Below, piece by piece: positions 1 to 6,363 of a stretch of 64,000 nt of DNA. The stretch comes from Paenibacillus massiliensis subsp. panacisoli DSM 21345 (GTDB lineage: Bacteria > Bacillota > Bacilli > Paenibacillales > Paenibacillaceae). A model generated the notes under the pieces. That model saw only the letters and a list, made by a program, of their open reading frames with translations. It searched no databases and was not told where the DNA came from. Made by a program: the position numbers and the translations under genes. Numbering within the stretch: the first letter of the stretch is position 1; the number at the start of each line of letters is the position of its first letter. The stretch lies in the NCBI RefSeq assembly GCF_000426545.1, contig NZ_AUFO01000009.1:186001-250000 (forward strand), given 5' to 3'.

Positions 1-231
1 GCCGGTATGTACAATCTCACCGCGAAATAGCCCTGTAGGCATAATTCCCGTCACCTGTCCGCCGTGCTCCAATACTGCATCTGCTACAGCTCCCATTAAT
101 CCGTAGCTGGAGCCGCCGTAGACAAGGCGAATTCCTTGCTTCGCGAGTGCTGTGCCCAGCGCAACAGCCTGCTCCCGGTAAGCCGCAGATCGTCCGTCAT
201 TCGACCCTGCAAATACACAAATGGATTGCAA
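1..231 (-). CDS. LOG family protein (TIGR00730-type), 3' part outside window
   Basis: The minus strand from a TTG start at 231 reads LQSICVFAGSNDGRS, then LVYGGSSYGLMGAVADA and GQVTGIMPTGL. These are the nucleotide-binding-fold signatures (CVFxGS, YGGxxxGLMGxVA, GxxxGIxP) of the LOG / lysine-decarboxylase-like family, whose studied members are cytokinin-riboside 5'-monophosphate phosphoribohydrolases. The TTG start is chosen because an AGGAG lies 9 bases upstream, inside the last codons of the preceding hemD gene. The 5-base gap suggests co-transcription with hemD. Only about the first 77 residues are in the window, so the PGGxGTxxE catalytic motif cannot be checked. The family call is firm; the physiological substrate is unknown. 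Confidence 0.85.
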   Translation of the reverse strand, partial: MQSICVFAGSNDGRSAAYREQAVALGTALAKQGIRLVYGGSSYGLMGAVADAVLEHGGQVTGIMPTGLFRGEIVHTG

Positions 232-236
232 TAATA

Positions 237-1055
237 TCAGCTCCTGTCCGCAAAATAACGTCCCAGCTCCACCATCATGCTGCCCATCCGTTCTTCCTCA
301 GGTACAACCCGTGGCTCAACGCCTTCCTCTCTCATCGCCTGTGCTGTCACCTTGCCTATGGCTACGGCTACCACTTTGTCACGAAAAGCCTCCAGCATCT
401 CATCGAACTGCCCCTTCTCACGGGCATATGCTGCGAGGAAATGAATCTGCGGACGACTGGTGAACGTGACTGCATCCAACTCGCGAGTAACGATACTATG
501 CAGCAGCTTCTCCAGATGCTCCTCCTGCGGCGGAATATGCTTGTAAGGAAGGACTTGCGTGACCTCCGCTCCTTCCTCTGTCAGCCATGCGAGCAGCTCT
601 GGAGCAGACTCGCCATGAAGCTGGAGGATAGCACGTTGTCCCTGAAGCTGAAGCTGTGTCTCGCCAAAGGAACGAATCAGTCCGGTTGTACTGCCGTCGT
701 CGTCCCGTACAATAGGGGTAAGACCTTTCTTCTTCAGCGCGTTCACGGTCTTGTAGCCGCGAGCGGCAATATTGGAGTCCTGCAATACCGCCAAGAGGCG
801 CTCCGAGACGCCTATCTCTTCAGCCACACTGAAGATGGCGTCGAGTCCCATACCTGTCGTCAGAATCACCCATTCCGGTGGAGCCGCAAGCCATTGCTCC
901 AAGGATTTGCGCAGCTCCGCATCATCCAGAAACACCGTTCCCTGTGCTGGAAGCAGCCAGGCGGTACCTCCCATTTTCTCTACCAATGTTGCCATTTCTG
1001 CTGATTTGCGCGGACCCGCCAGGGCTACGATTTTTCCTGCCATACGTTGTGCCAC
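237..1055 (-). CDS. hemD: Uroporphyrinogen-III synthase (HemD family)
   Basis: A protein of about 272 residues with the two-lobed layout of HemD, which cyclises hydroxymethylbilane to uroporphyrinogen III in heme and siroheme synthesis. Near the N-terminus it reads KIVALAGPRKSAEMATLVEKMGG. The middle has WVILTTGMGLDAIF, and the C-terminal half has LDAVTFTSRPQIHFLAAYA and VVAVAIGKVTAQAM, matching the family's 'ftS...v..f' and 'aiGp.Ta.al' signatures. I prefer the GTG at 1055 because GGGAGG sits about 8 bases upstream; an in-frame TTG at 1079 would add eight residues. No other hem genes are nearby, so it may be a stand-alone paralogue of the type found near nitrite reductase or siroheme genes. 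HemD proteins diverge strongly, so the assignment rests on fold-level motifs. Confidence 0.75.
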   Translation of the reverse strand: MAQRMAGKIVALAGPRKSAEMATLVEKMGGTAWLLPAQGTVFLDDAELRKSLEQWLAAPPEWVILTTGMGLDAIFSVAEEIGVSERLLAVLQDSNIAARGYKTVNALKKKGLTPIVRDDDGSTTGLIRSFGETQLQLQGQRAILQLHGESAPELLAWLTEEGAEVTQVLPYKHIPPQEEHLEKLLHSIVTRELDAVTFTSRPQIHFLAAYAREKGQFDEMLEAFRDKVVAVAIGKVTAQAMREEGVEPRVVPEEERMGSMMVELGRYFADRS

Positions 1056-1382
1056 CGTGCCAACCTCCCAATCCTTCAATTCATCTTATCTTGCTTCTGT
1101 TCAGATCATTCCGCTTTCATCATCGTTTCAGGGCTCTAGCTCGCAATAATTATTCTAATCTGGTACAAGTATACAATTCGAACAGACAAAGCGGAATACC
1201 GCGATGAAATGTTCTTTAGCAGTCGATAACCGTGTTCGTTACTCAATATTATGCAATACGCCAGAATTGACCACATTTTGGAAAACGATGTATAATCAAT
1301 GCGATAGATGGAATACATTTACTTTTTTAAAGTGAGTAAAATCATTAGGTTATCTTCACATGATACAAGGGAGGATACAGTA
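1056..1382. other. Intergenic region between divergent hemD and aloR-like genes
   Basis: About 330 bases hold the 5' ends of both divergent genes. The rightward sigma-A promoter is listed separately. No RNA gene or further ORF with a ribosome-binding site was seen. The base composition becomes clearly more AT-rich to the right of about 1140, marking the left edge of the accessory island. Confidence 0.5.
1267..1296 (+). promoter_or_regulatory. Sigma-A promoter of the quorum-sensing receptor/peptide pair
   Basis: TTGACC (1267-1272), an 18-base spacer and a perfect TATAAT (1291-1296) lie about 85 bases before the GTG start of the receptor gene. No other promoter of this quality was seen before the receptor, so it probably also transcribes the overlapping peptide gene. 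Confidence 0.7.
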
Positions 1383-2741
1383 GTGAAATCGAAAGTAACC
1401 ATACGCGATCAGTTGGAGCATTATATAAAATCAAATACACTTTCCATTAGTCAGTTCTCACAGCGCTCTGGCATCAATTCAGGAACAATTAGCAGTATAT
1501 TGAATGGAACCCGACCGATCTCCATGCAGCATCTGGATGGAATTACATCGGGTATGGCTTTGCCAGAAGGACATTTCTACGAACTATACATAGATGAATT
1601 CATTGCTGGTGCTACTCCAGATTGGCGAAGGCTGCGCCCGTTTCTGGGCCGCTGCGCGGAGCTCGGGAAGCTCGACTGTATTACCAAGGTGACGAACGAG
1701 ATTATGGATAATCTCTCATACACTCCTATGCTATTCGATCTGGCTGAACAGTGGTTCGGAGAGGATAACAAGGCCGCAGCAATGGTGCTCTACCAGTGCG
1801 TGGCGGAGAGCGAGAAAATGCAGCACTCTGAGCGGCTGGCTCTGTGTCACTACCGTATGTTTATTATTTCGCTTGGTCAGGATCTGGACGCCAACCTTAG
1901 AGCTGCCATTCGATTTGAAGGTTATGTCAATTATCTCGACGAGTCAGATCAGTTGGATGCACTTCTTAAGTTAGCGTATACCTATTGTGCCCTACGACGG
2001 TGGAATACGGTCGATGAATTAGCTCAATAACTTTACAAGATTGGAATAAGTGAATATAGGTTACGCATAGGAGAAAAGCGTTCGAATACAATAGAAAAAA
2101 GCCCAGAAAGACCATTATGTTCTTATCCGCTGTACGCCTTACTTCTTCGCTCAGCCGTATATGAAGAGAAGGGGGATTACGAGGAAGCTCTTCGCTATGT
2201 CCAGTTGTACTCCAGCCCGGATTGGTTGAGAGAGAATACCGAAGAATCCAGACGAACGATAGAGCAATTTCAGGAATGGGGAGTTGCAAACACAATGCTA
2301 TACCGCCTCATGTCCGGTCATTTTGACATTTTGCCAGATTACCTAACATATATTTCATCTCGGGAAGATGAGATCTTTACGGCAATTTTCAATATTGTAG
2401 TAGTCGCTAACCGCTACAACTACAATATTGACCCGATTCTAGAGCGTTTCTCTTCCTATGTATCAATAAGACGCAATAAAAACAAAATTGCCGAGTACGA
2501 CCAGCAGATTATAGGCGAGCAGTATGCTTTCTTGTTGAATGAATTAGCAAAATACCACTTATCTAATAATAGAAAATCGGGAATACAATATATCCTGAAA
2601 GCACTACATTATTCTCTTAAAATTAATAGTGAAAAAAACATTATTAAGTGCTTAGTCTTGTTTGAGAAGCATAGAGTAAAGGCTACACCCTTGGAAAAGA
2701 ATGAATTCAATATTCTAACAAGCGAGGTGCAAGTAGAGTGA
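1383..2741 (+). pseudogene. AimR/AloR-like (RRNPP) peptide receptor, interrupted by an in-frame TAA
   Basis: One reading frame runs from GTG 1383 (GGGAGG 8 bases upstream) to TGA 2739-2741 and is broken only by TAA at 2028-2030. The N-terminal 65 or so residues form a Cro/C1-type helix-turn-helix (LSISQFSQRSGINSGTISSI). The rest, before and after the stop, is all-helical in the manner of TPR repeats (AEQWFGEDNKAAAMVLYQCV; then LYKIGISEYRLR and VYEEKGDYEEALRYVQLYS). The whole is about 450 residues, the size of Paenibacillus AloR receptors of the RRNPP family, which bind an imported short peptide and control transcription. The next gene encodes the matching pro-peptide. The stop splits the repeat region (ELAQ-stop-LYKIG), so a functional protein needs suppression or re-initiation. 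A single base change or sequencing error could explain it. Confidence 0.75.
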
Positions 2742-2875
2742 GAAAAATTCACAAGCTTTTTATAGTATTTACACTAGTAACTATGGTCACCTTACCTATT
2801 ACTGGACTTCCTACAGAGTCTACGCCCCCCTTAGCTCTTACGGTCTCAATTAACGGACATGGTCTCGGTGGTTAA
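2738..2875 (+). CDS. AloP/Phr-like secreted quorum-sensing pro-peptide
   Basis: GTG at 2738 overlaps the receptor's TGA stop (GTGA), giving translational coupling. The 45-residue product starts with a positively charged stretch (MRKIHKL), continues with a hydrophobic segment (FIVFTLVTMVTLPITGL) and ends in a polar tail finishing SINGHGLGG. This architecture of short secretion signal, spacer and small C-terminal peptide, encoded directly after an RRNPP receptor, is that of AloP, AimP and Phr precursors. These are exported, trimmed to 5-10 residues and re-imported by oligopeptide permease. The mature signal is probably within the last 6-9 residues; that is inference. No separate Shine-Dalgarno sequence is obvious at the overlap. 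The gene is too short for routine gene callers and can be missed. Confidence 0.75.
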   Translation: MRKIHKLFIVFTLVTMVTLPITGLPTESTPPLALTVSINGHGLGG

Positions 2876-3384
2876 TTCTATTTTTAAATTATATGTATTC
2901 AAAAGAACACAAGTCTCAGCGTAATAAAACTACTCTACATCCTCAGGGTGATCTGTTTTCCAACTACAAGATCATCCTGGGGATGTATTTGTCATCCCAT
3001 TAAGATATTATCCCTCTCATAATTGAACAGAGGGCTAATTTTATTCCCAGTGATTAGCAAATTCTCTGAAAAAAATCAGAAAATTACTATTCACTAAAAT
3101 TTAAAAATACTACTCATACGACTACTTCTTAAAACATCCCCATTCATACTTCCGCAAATGTGTTCTAACAGTTCCCGCTAATAATCTCAATTTACTGCAA
3201 TACATTTCACCAACAAAAATTTGGCAATAAAAGCTAATATATAGAATATGGAGGTGATTAATGTAAAAAAACAAAACTGTATCAACTAGATATTACAACA
3301 GTACTCATAAAAACACTTCCTAGATAATACATAAAGAAAGCTTGGTTCCTTAATCCAATGATTTTCTAAAGGAGAGCGATTTTT
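2876..3384. other. AT-rich 509-base intergenic region with one hairpin
   Basis: The first part carries an inverted repeat (2938-2985) that may end the receptor/peptide transcript. The rest is very AT-rich. A GGAGGTGA at about 3250 is followed by GTG ATT AAT GTA and a stop after 11 codons, which looks like a decayed gene start rather than a gene. TTGGCA near 3220 followed by TAATAT/GAATAT sequences is a possible promoter for the secreted protein at 3385. Confidence 0.5.
2938..2985 (+). terminator. Hairpin after the peptide gene, possible terminator
   Basis: Arms at 2938-2953 and 2970-2985 (CATCCTCAGGGTGATC and GATCATCCTGGGGATG) pair over 16 positions with two mismatches around a 16-base loop. 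Only a short TATTT follows, so termination would be weak. It could alternatively be an RNA-stabilising or regulatory structure. Confidence 0.5.
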
Positions 3385-4047
3385 ATGAAAAAAACTGCCT
3401 ACACGATTCTAACTGCTGCATTATTAGCCACTACTGCCTCCATACCCGTCTCGGCAAATGAGTCCGGCTCACATGTAATTACGCCCCAGATATCCACAGA
3501 AAGTAGCATTTCTTTGGAACCAGGAAATATATCTGATGGCGTTACAGTTAGTGAAGTAAAAACTTTCGATGAAATTGTTAAGGAAATATCCGACGATATG
3601 GATATTTCAATGAATGAAGCTATAACTTTACTCAAAGAAAGTAGTGGAAACTCCTCCAAAAGTGATGCTCAGTTAGCTGCCACAACGTACAGGACATTCA
3701 GTAAATATCTTGATGTAAGCTCATATTACAAGCCTCAATTGAAGTTTTATTGTCAAACTACCGAAGGTGGCGGAAGTTTTAGAGGGATTGTACAAATTCT
3801 CACTTATCAACTTCTCAGAGAGCACAATGGTACTACCAAGCAATTTAGCGGCACACTTTACACTAATCTGGAGCATGCCAATAAAATACACTGGATTGTA
3901 AACGGTGATTTCTTCAATTATGGAACAACAACAGTCTCCGGTGGCGGTGCAGTTGGATTAAAAGGTTTTGGAGAGATGAATTTCACTATTACTAATGAAG
4001 CTAATCATTTCAGATACCATTACGAGGAAGGGGATTTCTTATACTAA
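3385..4047 (+). CDS. Secreted protein of unknown function
   Basis: ATG 3385 follows AAAGGAG. The 220-residue product begins with a classical signal peptide (MKKTAYTILTAALLATTA..PVSANES; cleavage likely after VSA near residue 24). A short helical, acidic pro-region follows (FDEIVKEISDDMDISMNEAI, about residues 60-80). The C-terminal domain of about 130 residues is rich in Tyr, Thr and Gly with an alternating beta-type pattern. I do not recognise the family. It lies 0.5 kb downstream of the quorum-sensing pair on the same strand and is followed by a strong terminator. A decayed copy of its segment around NKIHWIVNGDFF occurs at 5498-5596, so the gene was once duplicated here. Signal plus pro-region suits an exported peptide, toxin or enzyme, but none of these is shown. 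Confidence 0.8.
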   Translation: MKKTAYTILTAALLATTASIPVSANESGSHVITPQISTESSISLEPGNISDGVTVSEVKTFDEIVKEISDDMDISMNEAITLLKESSGNSSKSDAQLAATTYRTFSKYLDVSSYYKPQLKFYCQTTEGGGSFRGIVQILTYQLLREHNGTTKQFSGTLYTNLEHANKIHWIVNGDFFNYGTTTVSGGGAVGLKGFGEMNFTITNEANHFRYHYEEGDFLY

Positions 4048-4075
4048 AAAGAATGGCTTAAAAGTAAACATTAGC

Positions 4076-4109
4076 GAAACGAGCCTTTTGAATCTGCAAG
4101 GCTCGTTTC
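4076..4109 (+). terminator. Terminator after the secreted protein gene
   Basis: A perfect 12-bp stem (GAAACGAGCCTT at 4076-4087, AAGGCTCGTTTC at 4098-4109) with a 10-base loop, followed by TCGTTTACTT. Confidence 0.7.
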
Positions 4110-4214
4110 TCGTTTACTTGAATTAATAGATATTTCGAATCCACTCATTCCAGATGTTTACAATTATTGTTTTTATGGTATTCTAAAATTTGTAAATAGA
4201 TAGGAGGGATATTA

Positions 4215-4409
4215 TTGAATAAAAAATTATGGGCAAGCCTTGTGATAGGGATAATCATCATTTTAGTACCCGTGTTCTTAACAGGAGATTGGTACAACCC
4301 AGGCAAGATTGTTAACACTACTATTATAGCTGCTGAGTTTTTAGGCAGAACAATTGCTTGGATCATCGGTCTACTTGTCATATACCACGGTATTACACGT
4401 TCCAAATAA
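4215..4409 (+). CDS. Small two-helix membrane protein (64 aa), intact member of a local family
   Basis: TTG 4215 is preceded by TAGGAGGG. The product has two hydrophobic segments (about residues 6-23, LWASLVIGIIIILVPVFL, and 43-59, GRTIAWIIGLLVIYHG) joined by a short loop (TGDWYNPGKIVNTT). It is a small membrane protein with no recognised family. Two other stretches are pieces of a close paralogue: the C-terminal half at 4723-4839 and the N-terminal half at 6071-6184. Several copies of a tiny membrane protein beside small exported proteins is a pattern seen in immunity or export loci, but nothing in the sequence proves such a role. Confidence 0.65.
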   Translation: MNKKLWASLVIGIIIILVPVFLTGDWYNPGKIVNTTIIAAEFLGRTIAWIIGLLVIYHGITRSK

Positions 4410-4570
4410 TGCTCCCTTCAACGGAACATAGTTCACCAAATCATCTCAATTACTTTACTTATAGAGCTTTCTAAGATCAGGGTCAGTATCTCAACAACAG
4501 TCAACGGTGTGTAGTCCCCACTTACTAAGTAAAAACACCTTTAGAGTAATCTTATCGTACATTTGTACAT
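4293..4570 (+). repeat. Direct repeat, copy A of a segment duplicated at 4723-4972
   Basis: The second half of the 64-aa gene and about 160 bases after it recur at 4723-4972. Shared landmarks are the end of the ORF (ATTACACGTTCCAAATAATG against ATTACACATTCAAAATAATA), then a CGGAACATA / AGGAACATA stretch, then CAACAACAG, then GAGTAATCTTATCGTA / GAGTAATCTTAGCGTA. Divergence is visible throughout, so the duplication is not recent. Confidence 0.7.
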
Positions 4571-4722
4571 GACGGATTGTAATATGAAGTGTGACTCCTG
4601 CCGGAAATAAAAAGACAAAGGGCCCCTGGCTGGATTCGTGTAGAATGAAAGGTTCCTACACCACTTTCCACAAGAAGACTCCACCATGAGCTACACACAT
4701 CGTAGCATAGCCGAGACAACAG
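4571..4722. other. Unassigned segment between the duplicated blocks
   Basis: About 150 bases, GC-richer than their surroundings, lie between copy A and the split-gene fragment. In-frame stops occur in all forward frames and no start with a ribosome-binding site was found. It may be the remnant of an inserted or rearranged segment. Confidence 0.35.
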
Positions 4723-4751
4723 TATAATCCGGGGCGAATTGTTGATCCCAC
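4722..4751 (+). repeat. 30-bp direct repeat, left copy (split-gene junction)
   Basis: GTATAATCCGGGGCGAATTG followed by TTGATCCCAC. The right copy at 6148-6177 differs at the T/C in GA(T/C)CCCAC and at the last base. Each copy is the broken edge of the same 64-codon gene. The segment between the copies is about 1.43 kb. Confidence 0.75.
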
Positions 4752-4839
4752 AATAATTTCTGCTGAAGTTATCCGTATAATTTTGGCAGAAATTATTGGC
4801 CTGCTCGTTATATATCACGTTATTACACATTCAAAATAA
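4723..4839 (+). pseudogene. 3' half of a split 64-aa membrane protein gene
   Basis: The frame from 4723 reads YNPGRIVDPTIISAEVIRI and ends VIYHVITHSK-stop at 4839, aligning with residues 27-64 of the intact protein at 4215. No start codon or ribosome-binding site precedes it; the sequence before 4723 is unrelated. Joined to the 5' half at 6071-6172, it rebuilds a protein of exactly 64 residues, the length of the intact paralogue. The two halves therefore come from one gene whose parts are now in inverted order on the same strand. Confidence 0.75.
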
Positions 4840-4972
4840 TACTCCCCCTAAGGAACATAATTTAACAAATTTACCTAAATATTATCAGGAGCAGTCATCA
4901 ACAACAGCAAACTGCAAGTATATTACCATTTAAAATCTAAATATAGAGTAATCTTAGCGTATTTTTGTAAAT
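4723..4972 (+). repeat. Direct repeat, copy B of 4293-4570
   Basis: Second copy of the duplicated segment, covering the 3' half of the split gene and the leader region of the secreted protein gene at 4992. The common tail GAGTAATCTTA(G/T)CGTA lies just before the AAGGAGGTGAG ribosome-binding site in this copy. Confidence 0.65.
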
Positions 4973-4991
4973 ATTAAGGAGGTGAGCCATC

Positions 4992-5483
4992 TTGAATAAA
5001 AGGATTGTCTCCACTATCTTATCTACTGCTCTTATTTGTGCTGCTGCCCCTATTTTTGCAAGTAATAATAGTTCCAGCGTCAGTAATACTACTAATCAAG
5101 CTAGTATTGTTAAAGAAGTTCCAAAAATGAAAATCGTTAATGGATTATATGATCCAGGTGAAATTGTCCTGCACTCTGTACTCTTAAATACCACCTACAA
5201 TTTTTCTTCAGGCCAAGGTACGGGAAATTTTCAGTTTAAAGCTGGGAGCAGCAGAGAAAAAGTTCGGGTCCATGTTAGCAATAATAAAAAAGTAGATGTG
5301 AATTATCGTTTGGTATCCCCAAGAGGAAATAACTGGGTAGATATGCCAGTTAGAGCAGGCAAGTCTCTTACCACTGAACATTGGTTTGATAGTCAACAGG
5401 CCGGAACTTGGATATTAAAATTCGACACTAATGATGGTTCGGCAGTTGCAGTTAGTGTTTCTGTTTGGGATGGCCTAGAATAA
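4992..5483 (+). CDS. Small secreted beta-rich protein of unknown function
   Basis: TTG 4992 has an excellent Shine-Dalgarno (AAGGAGGTGAG) upstream. The 163-residue product has a signal peptide (MNKRIVSTILSTALICAAAP, cleavage near FAS-NN at about residue 24), a Ser/Asn-rich linker and a beta-rich domain of about 110 residues. That domain contains GTGNFQFKAGSSREKVRVHV, VNYRLVSPRGNNWV and GTWILKFDTNDGSAV, ending WDGLE. The alternating hydrophobic pattern resembles small extracellular beta-sandwich proteins; I do not recognise the family. It lies inside the 1.43-kb segment bounded by the two halves of the split membrane-protein gene. Confidence 0.75.
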   Translation: MNKRIVSTILSTALICAAAPIFASNNSSSVSNTTNQASIVKEVPKMKIVNGLYDPGEIVLHSVLLNTTYNFSSGQGTGNFQFKAGSSREKVRVHVSNNKKVDVNYRLVSPRGNNWVDMPVRAGKSLTTEHWFDSQQAGTWILKFDTNDGSAVAVSVSVWDGLE

Positions 5484-5497
5484 TAGGGGATTATAAA

Positions 5498-5596
5498 GAG
5501 CGTGTGCATAAGCTAGGCCCCAATAAAGACCACTGGGTAGTAAACAGACATTTTTTCAAAAAAAAAATACAACCGCCTCAGATGACAGTAGCTTAG
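5498..5596 (+). pseudogene. Decayed fragment of a paralogue of the secreted protein at 3385-4047
   Basis: The frame beginning at 5498 reads ERVHKLGPNKDHWVVNRHFF and then meets stops from 5594. It aligns with NLEHANKIHWIVNGDFF of the protein at 3385-4047, and the bases agree as well (CCAATAAAGACCACTGGG against GCCAATAAAATACACTGGA). No start codon or intact domain remains. It shows that the secreted-protein gene was duplicated in this island and then lost. Confidence 0.6.
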
Positions 5597-5684
5597 GCTT
5601 GATTAGCTGACATTCAGGTTGTTATGGCTGGGGGTTACCATTAATCATTTGTATTGTCTATATGATAATAAGGGGTAGATGACA

Positions 5685-5954
5685 ATGGACCCGATTTTTT
5701 ATGTTATTTCTTTTTTTGTGTTTTATGCTCTGTTGGGCGTTGTAGCTGTCTTATTCATATCTAAGCGTTCAAAACAGCCCACACGAAGAAATGCTCAGTT
5801 CGTTGTTGGCCTCATTGGATTAGTGGCAGTCTATGCAGTCATCAAAGCTTTTATCAATGGAGGTAGCTCCGATTCATATCATTATTTTGCCATAGTGGTA
5901 TTTATAATTGTGGCAGCTTCATTATCCAAGCATCTCAGAAAAAAAAATAATTAG
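5685..5954 (+). CDS. Small membrane protein (89 aa), three hydrophobic segments
   Basis: ATG 5685 is preferred because AAGGGG lies 10 bases upstream; an ATG at 5679 would sit too close. The product has hydrophobic stretches near residues 5-23 (VISFFVFYALLGVVAVLFIS), 38-56 (VVGLIGLVAVYAVIKAFI) and 66-80 (YFAIVVFIIVAASL), and a basic C-terminus (KHLRKKNN). It is a predicted integral membrane protein without a recognised family. It also lies within the 1.43-kb rearranged segment. Confidence 0.65.
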   Translation: MDPIFYVISFFVFYALLGVVAVLFISKRSKQPTRRNAQFVVGLIGLVAVYAVIKAFINGGSSDSYHYFAIVVFIIVAASLSKHLRKKNN

Positions 5955-6070
5955 TTGCTTAAACGCTCTGGAGGATTTCCCCAATGAGCGTTTTAACTTT
6001 ATACATTTCACCTAACATTAAATTGTCACTTCTCATACCAAGATACATAATAAAAATGGAGGAATATTTA

Positions 6071-6184
6071 ATGAGTAAAAAATTATGCGCAAGCCTTGTG
6101 ATAGGCATAATCATCAATTTAGTCCCCGTACTAATAACTGGACAATGGTATAATCCGGGGCGAATTGTTGACCCCACTATGTAG
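6071..6184 (+). pseudogene. 5' half of the split 64-aa membrane protein gene
   Basis: ATG 6071 with GGAGG upstream encodes MSKKLCASLVIGIIINLVPV and continues to YNPGRIVDPT, matching residues 1-36 of the intact protein at 4215. After the junction at about 6177 the frame meets TAG (6182-6184), so a 37-residue product lacking the second membrane helix would be made. The missing 3' half is at 4723-4839. Translation signals are intact, so the short product may still be expressed. Confidence 0.7.
6148..6177 (+). repeat. 30-bp direct repeat, right copy (split-gene junction)
   Basis: Same sequence as 4722-4751 with two differences (C for T near the end, and the last base). Recombination between the two copies would excise a circle carrying the genes at 4992 and 5685 and would restore the reading frame of the 64-aa gene on that circle. 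Confidence 0.7.
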
Positions 6185-6213
6185 ACTGAGGGGGATTATT
6201 GAGGGGGATTATT

Positions 6214-6339
6214 ATGATATTCGCGTACATAATAAGTACCTTTATAGCTATATGTGGAATTATTCAGTATACTCCTGGTCTGGATTCAGGCGCGGCAGCT
6301 CCTGTTTCAATCGCTGACAGGCTGGTTACTATTGGGTAA
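6214..6339 (+). CDS. Possible 41-aa membrane peptide
   Basis: ATG 6214 follows GAGGGGGATT. The product MIFAYIISTFIAICGIIQYT continues PGLDSGAAAPVSIADRLVTIG. It has one hydrophobic N-terminal segment and a polar tail that stops abruptly at TAA. It may be the truncated N-terminus of a larger small-membrane-protein gene, since the island holds several broken genes. No homologue is recognised. Confidence 0.35.
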   Translation: MIFAYIISTFIAICGIIQYTPGLDSGAAAPVSIADRLVTIG

Positions 6340-6363
6340 AAACTCGGATCGGAGCGTAATCGC

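Noticed and set aside
147..1004. Long plus-strand ORF (285 codons) opposite hemD
   Set aside because: It lacks a ribosome-binding site and its translation has no domain pattern, while the minus strand encodes a recognisable HemD with a good start.
1383..2875. Phage arbitrium (AimR/AimP) lysogeny module
   Set aside because: Similar architecture, but no phage genes such as integrase, repressor or structural genes lie near, so a chromosomal AloR-type system is the better reading.
3253..3288. Eleven-codon ORF with a GGAGGTGA before it
   Set aside because: Too short and without secretion or peptide features; more likely a decayed gene start.
4552..4830. 92-codon minus-strand ORF
   Set aside because: It is antisense to duplicated leader sequence and a gene fragment whose plus-strand frame is clearly recognisable.
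4722..6177. Insertion sequence or integron
   Set aside because: No transposase, integrase or terminal inverted repeats; the 30-bp direct repeats are the edges of a split gene.
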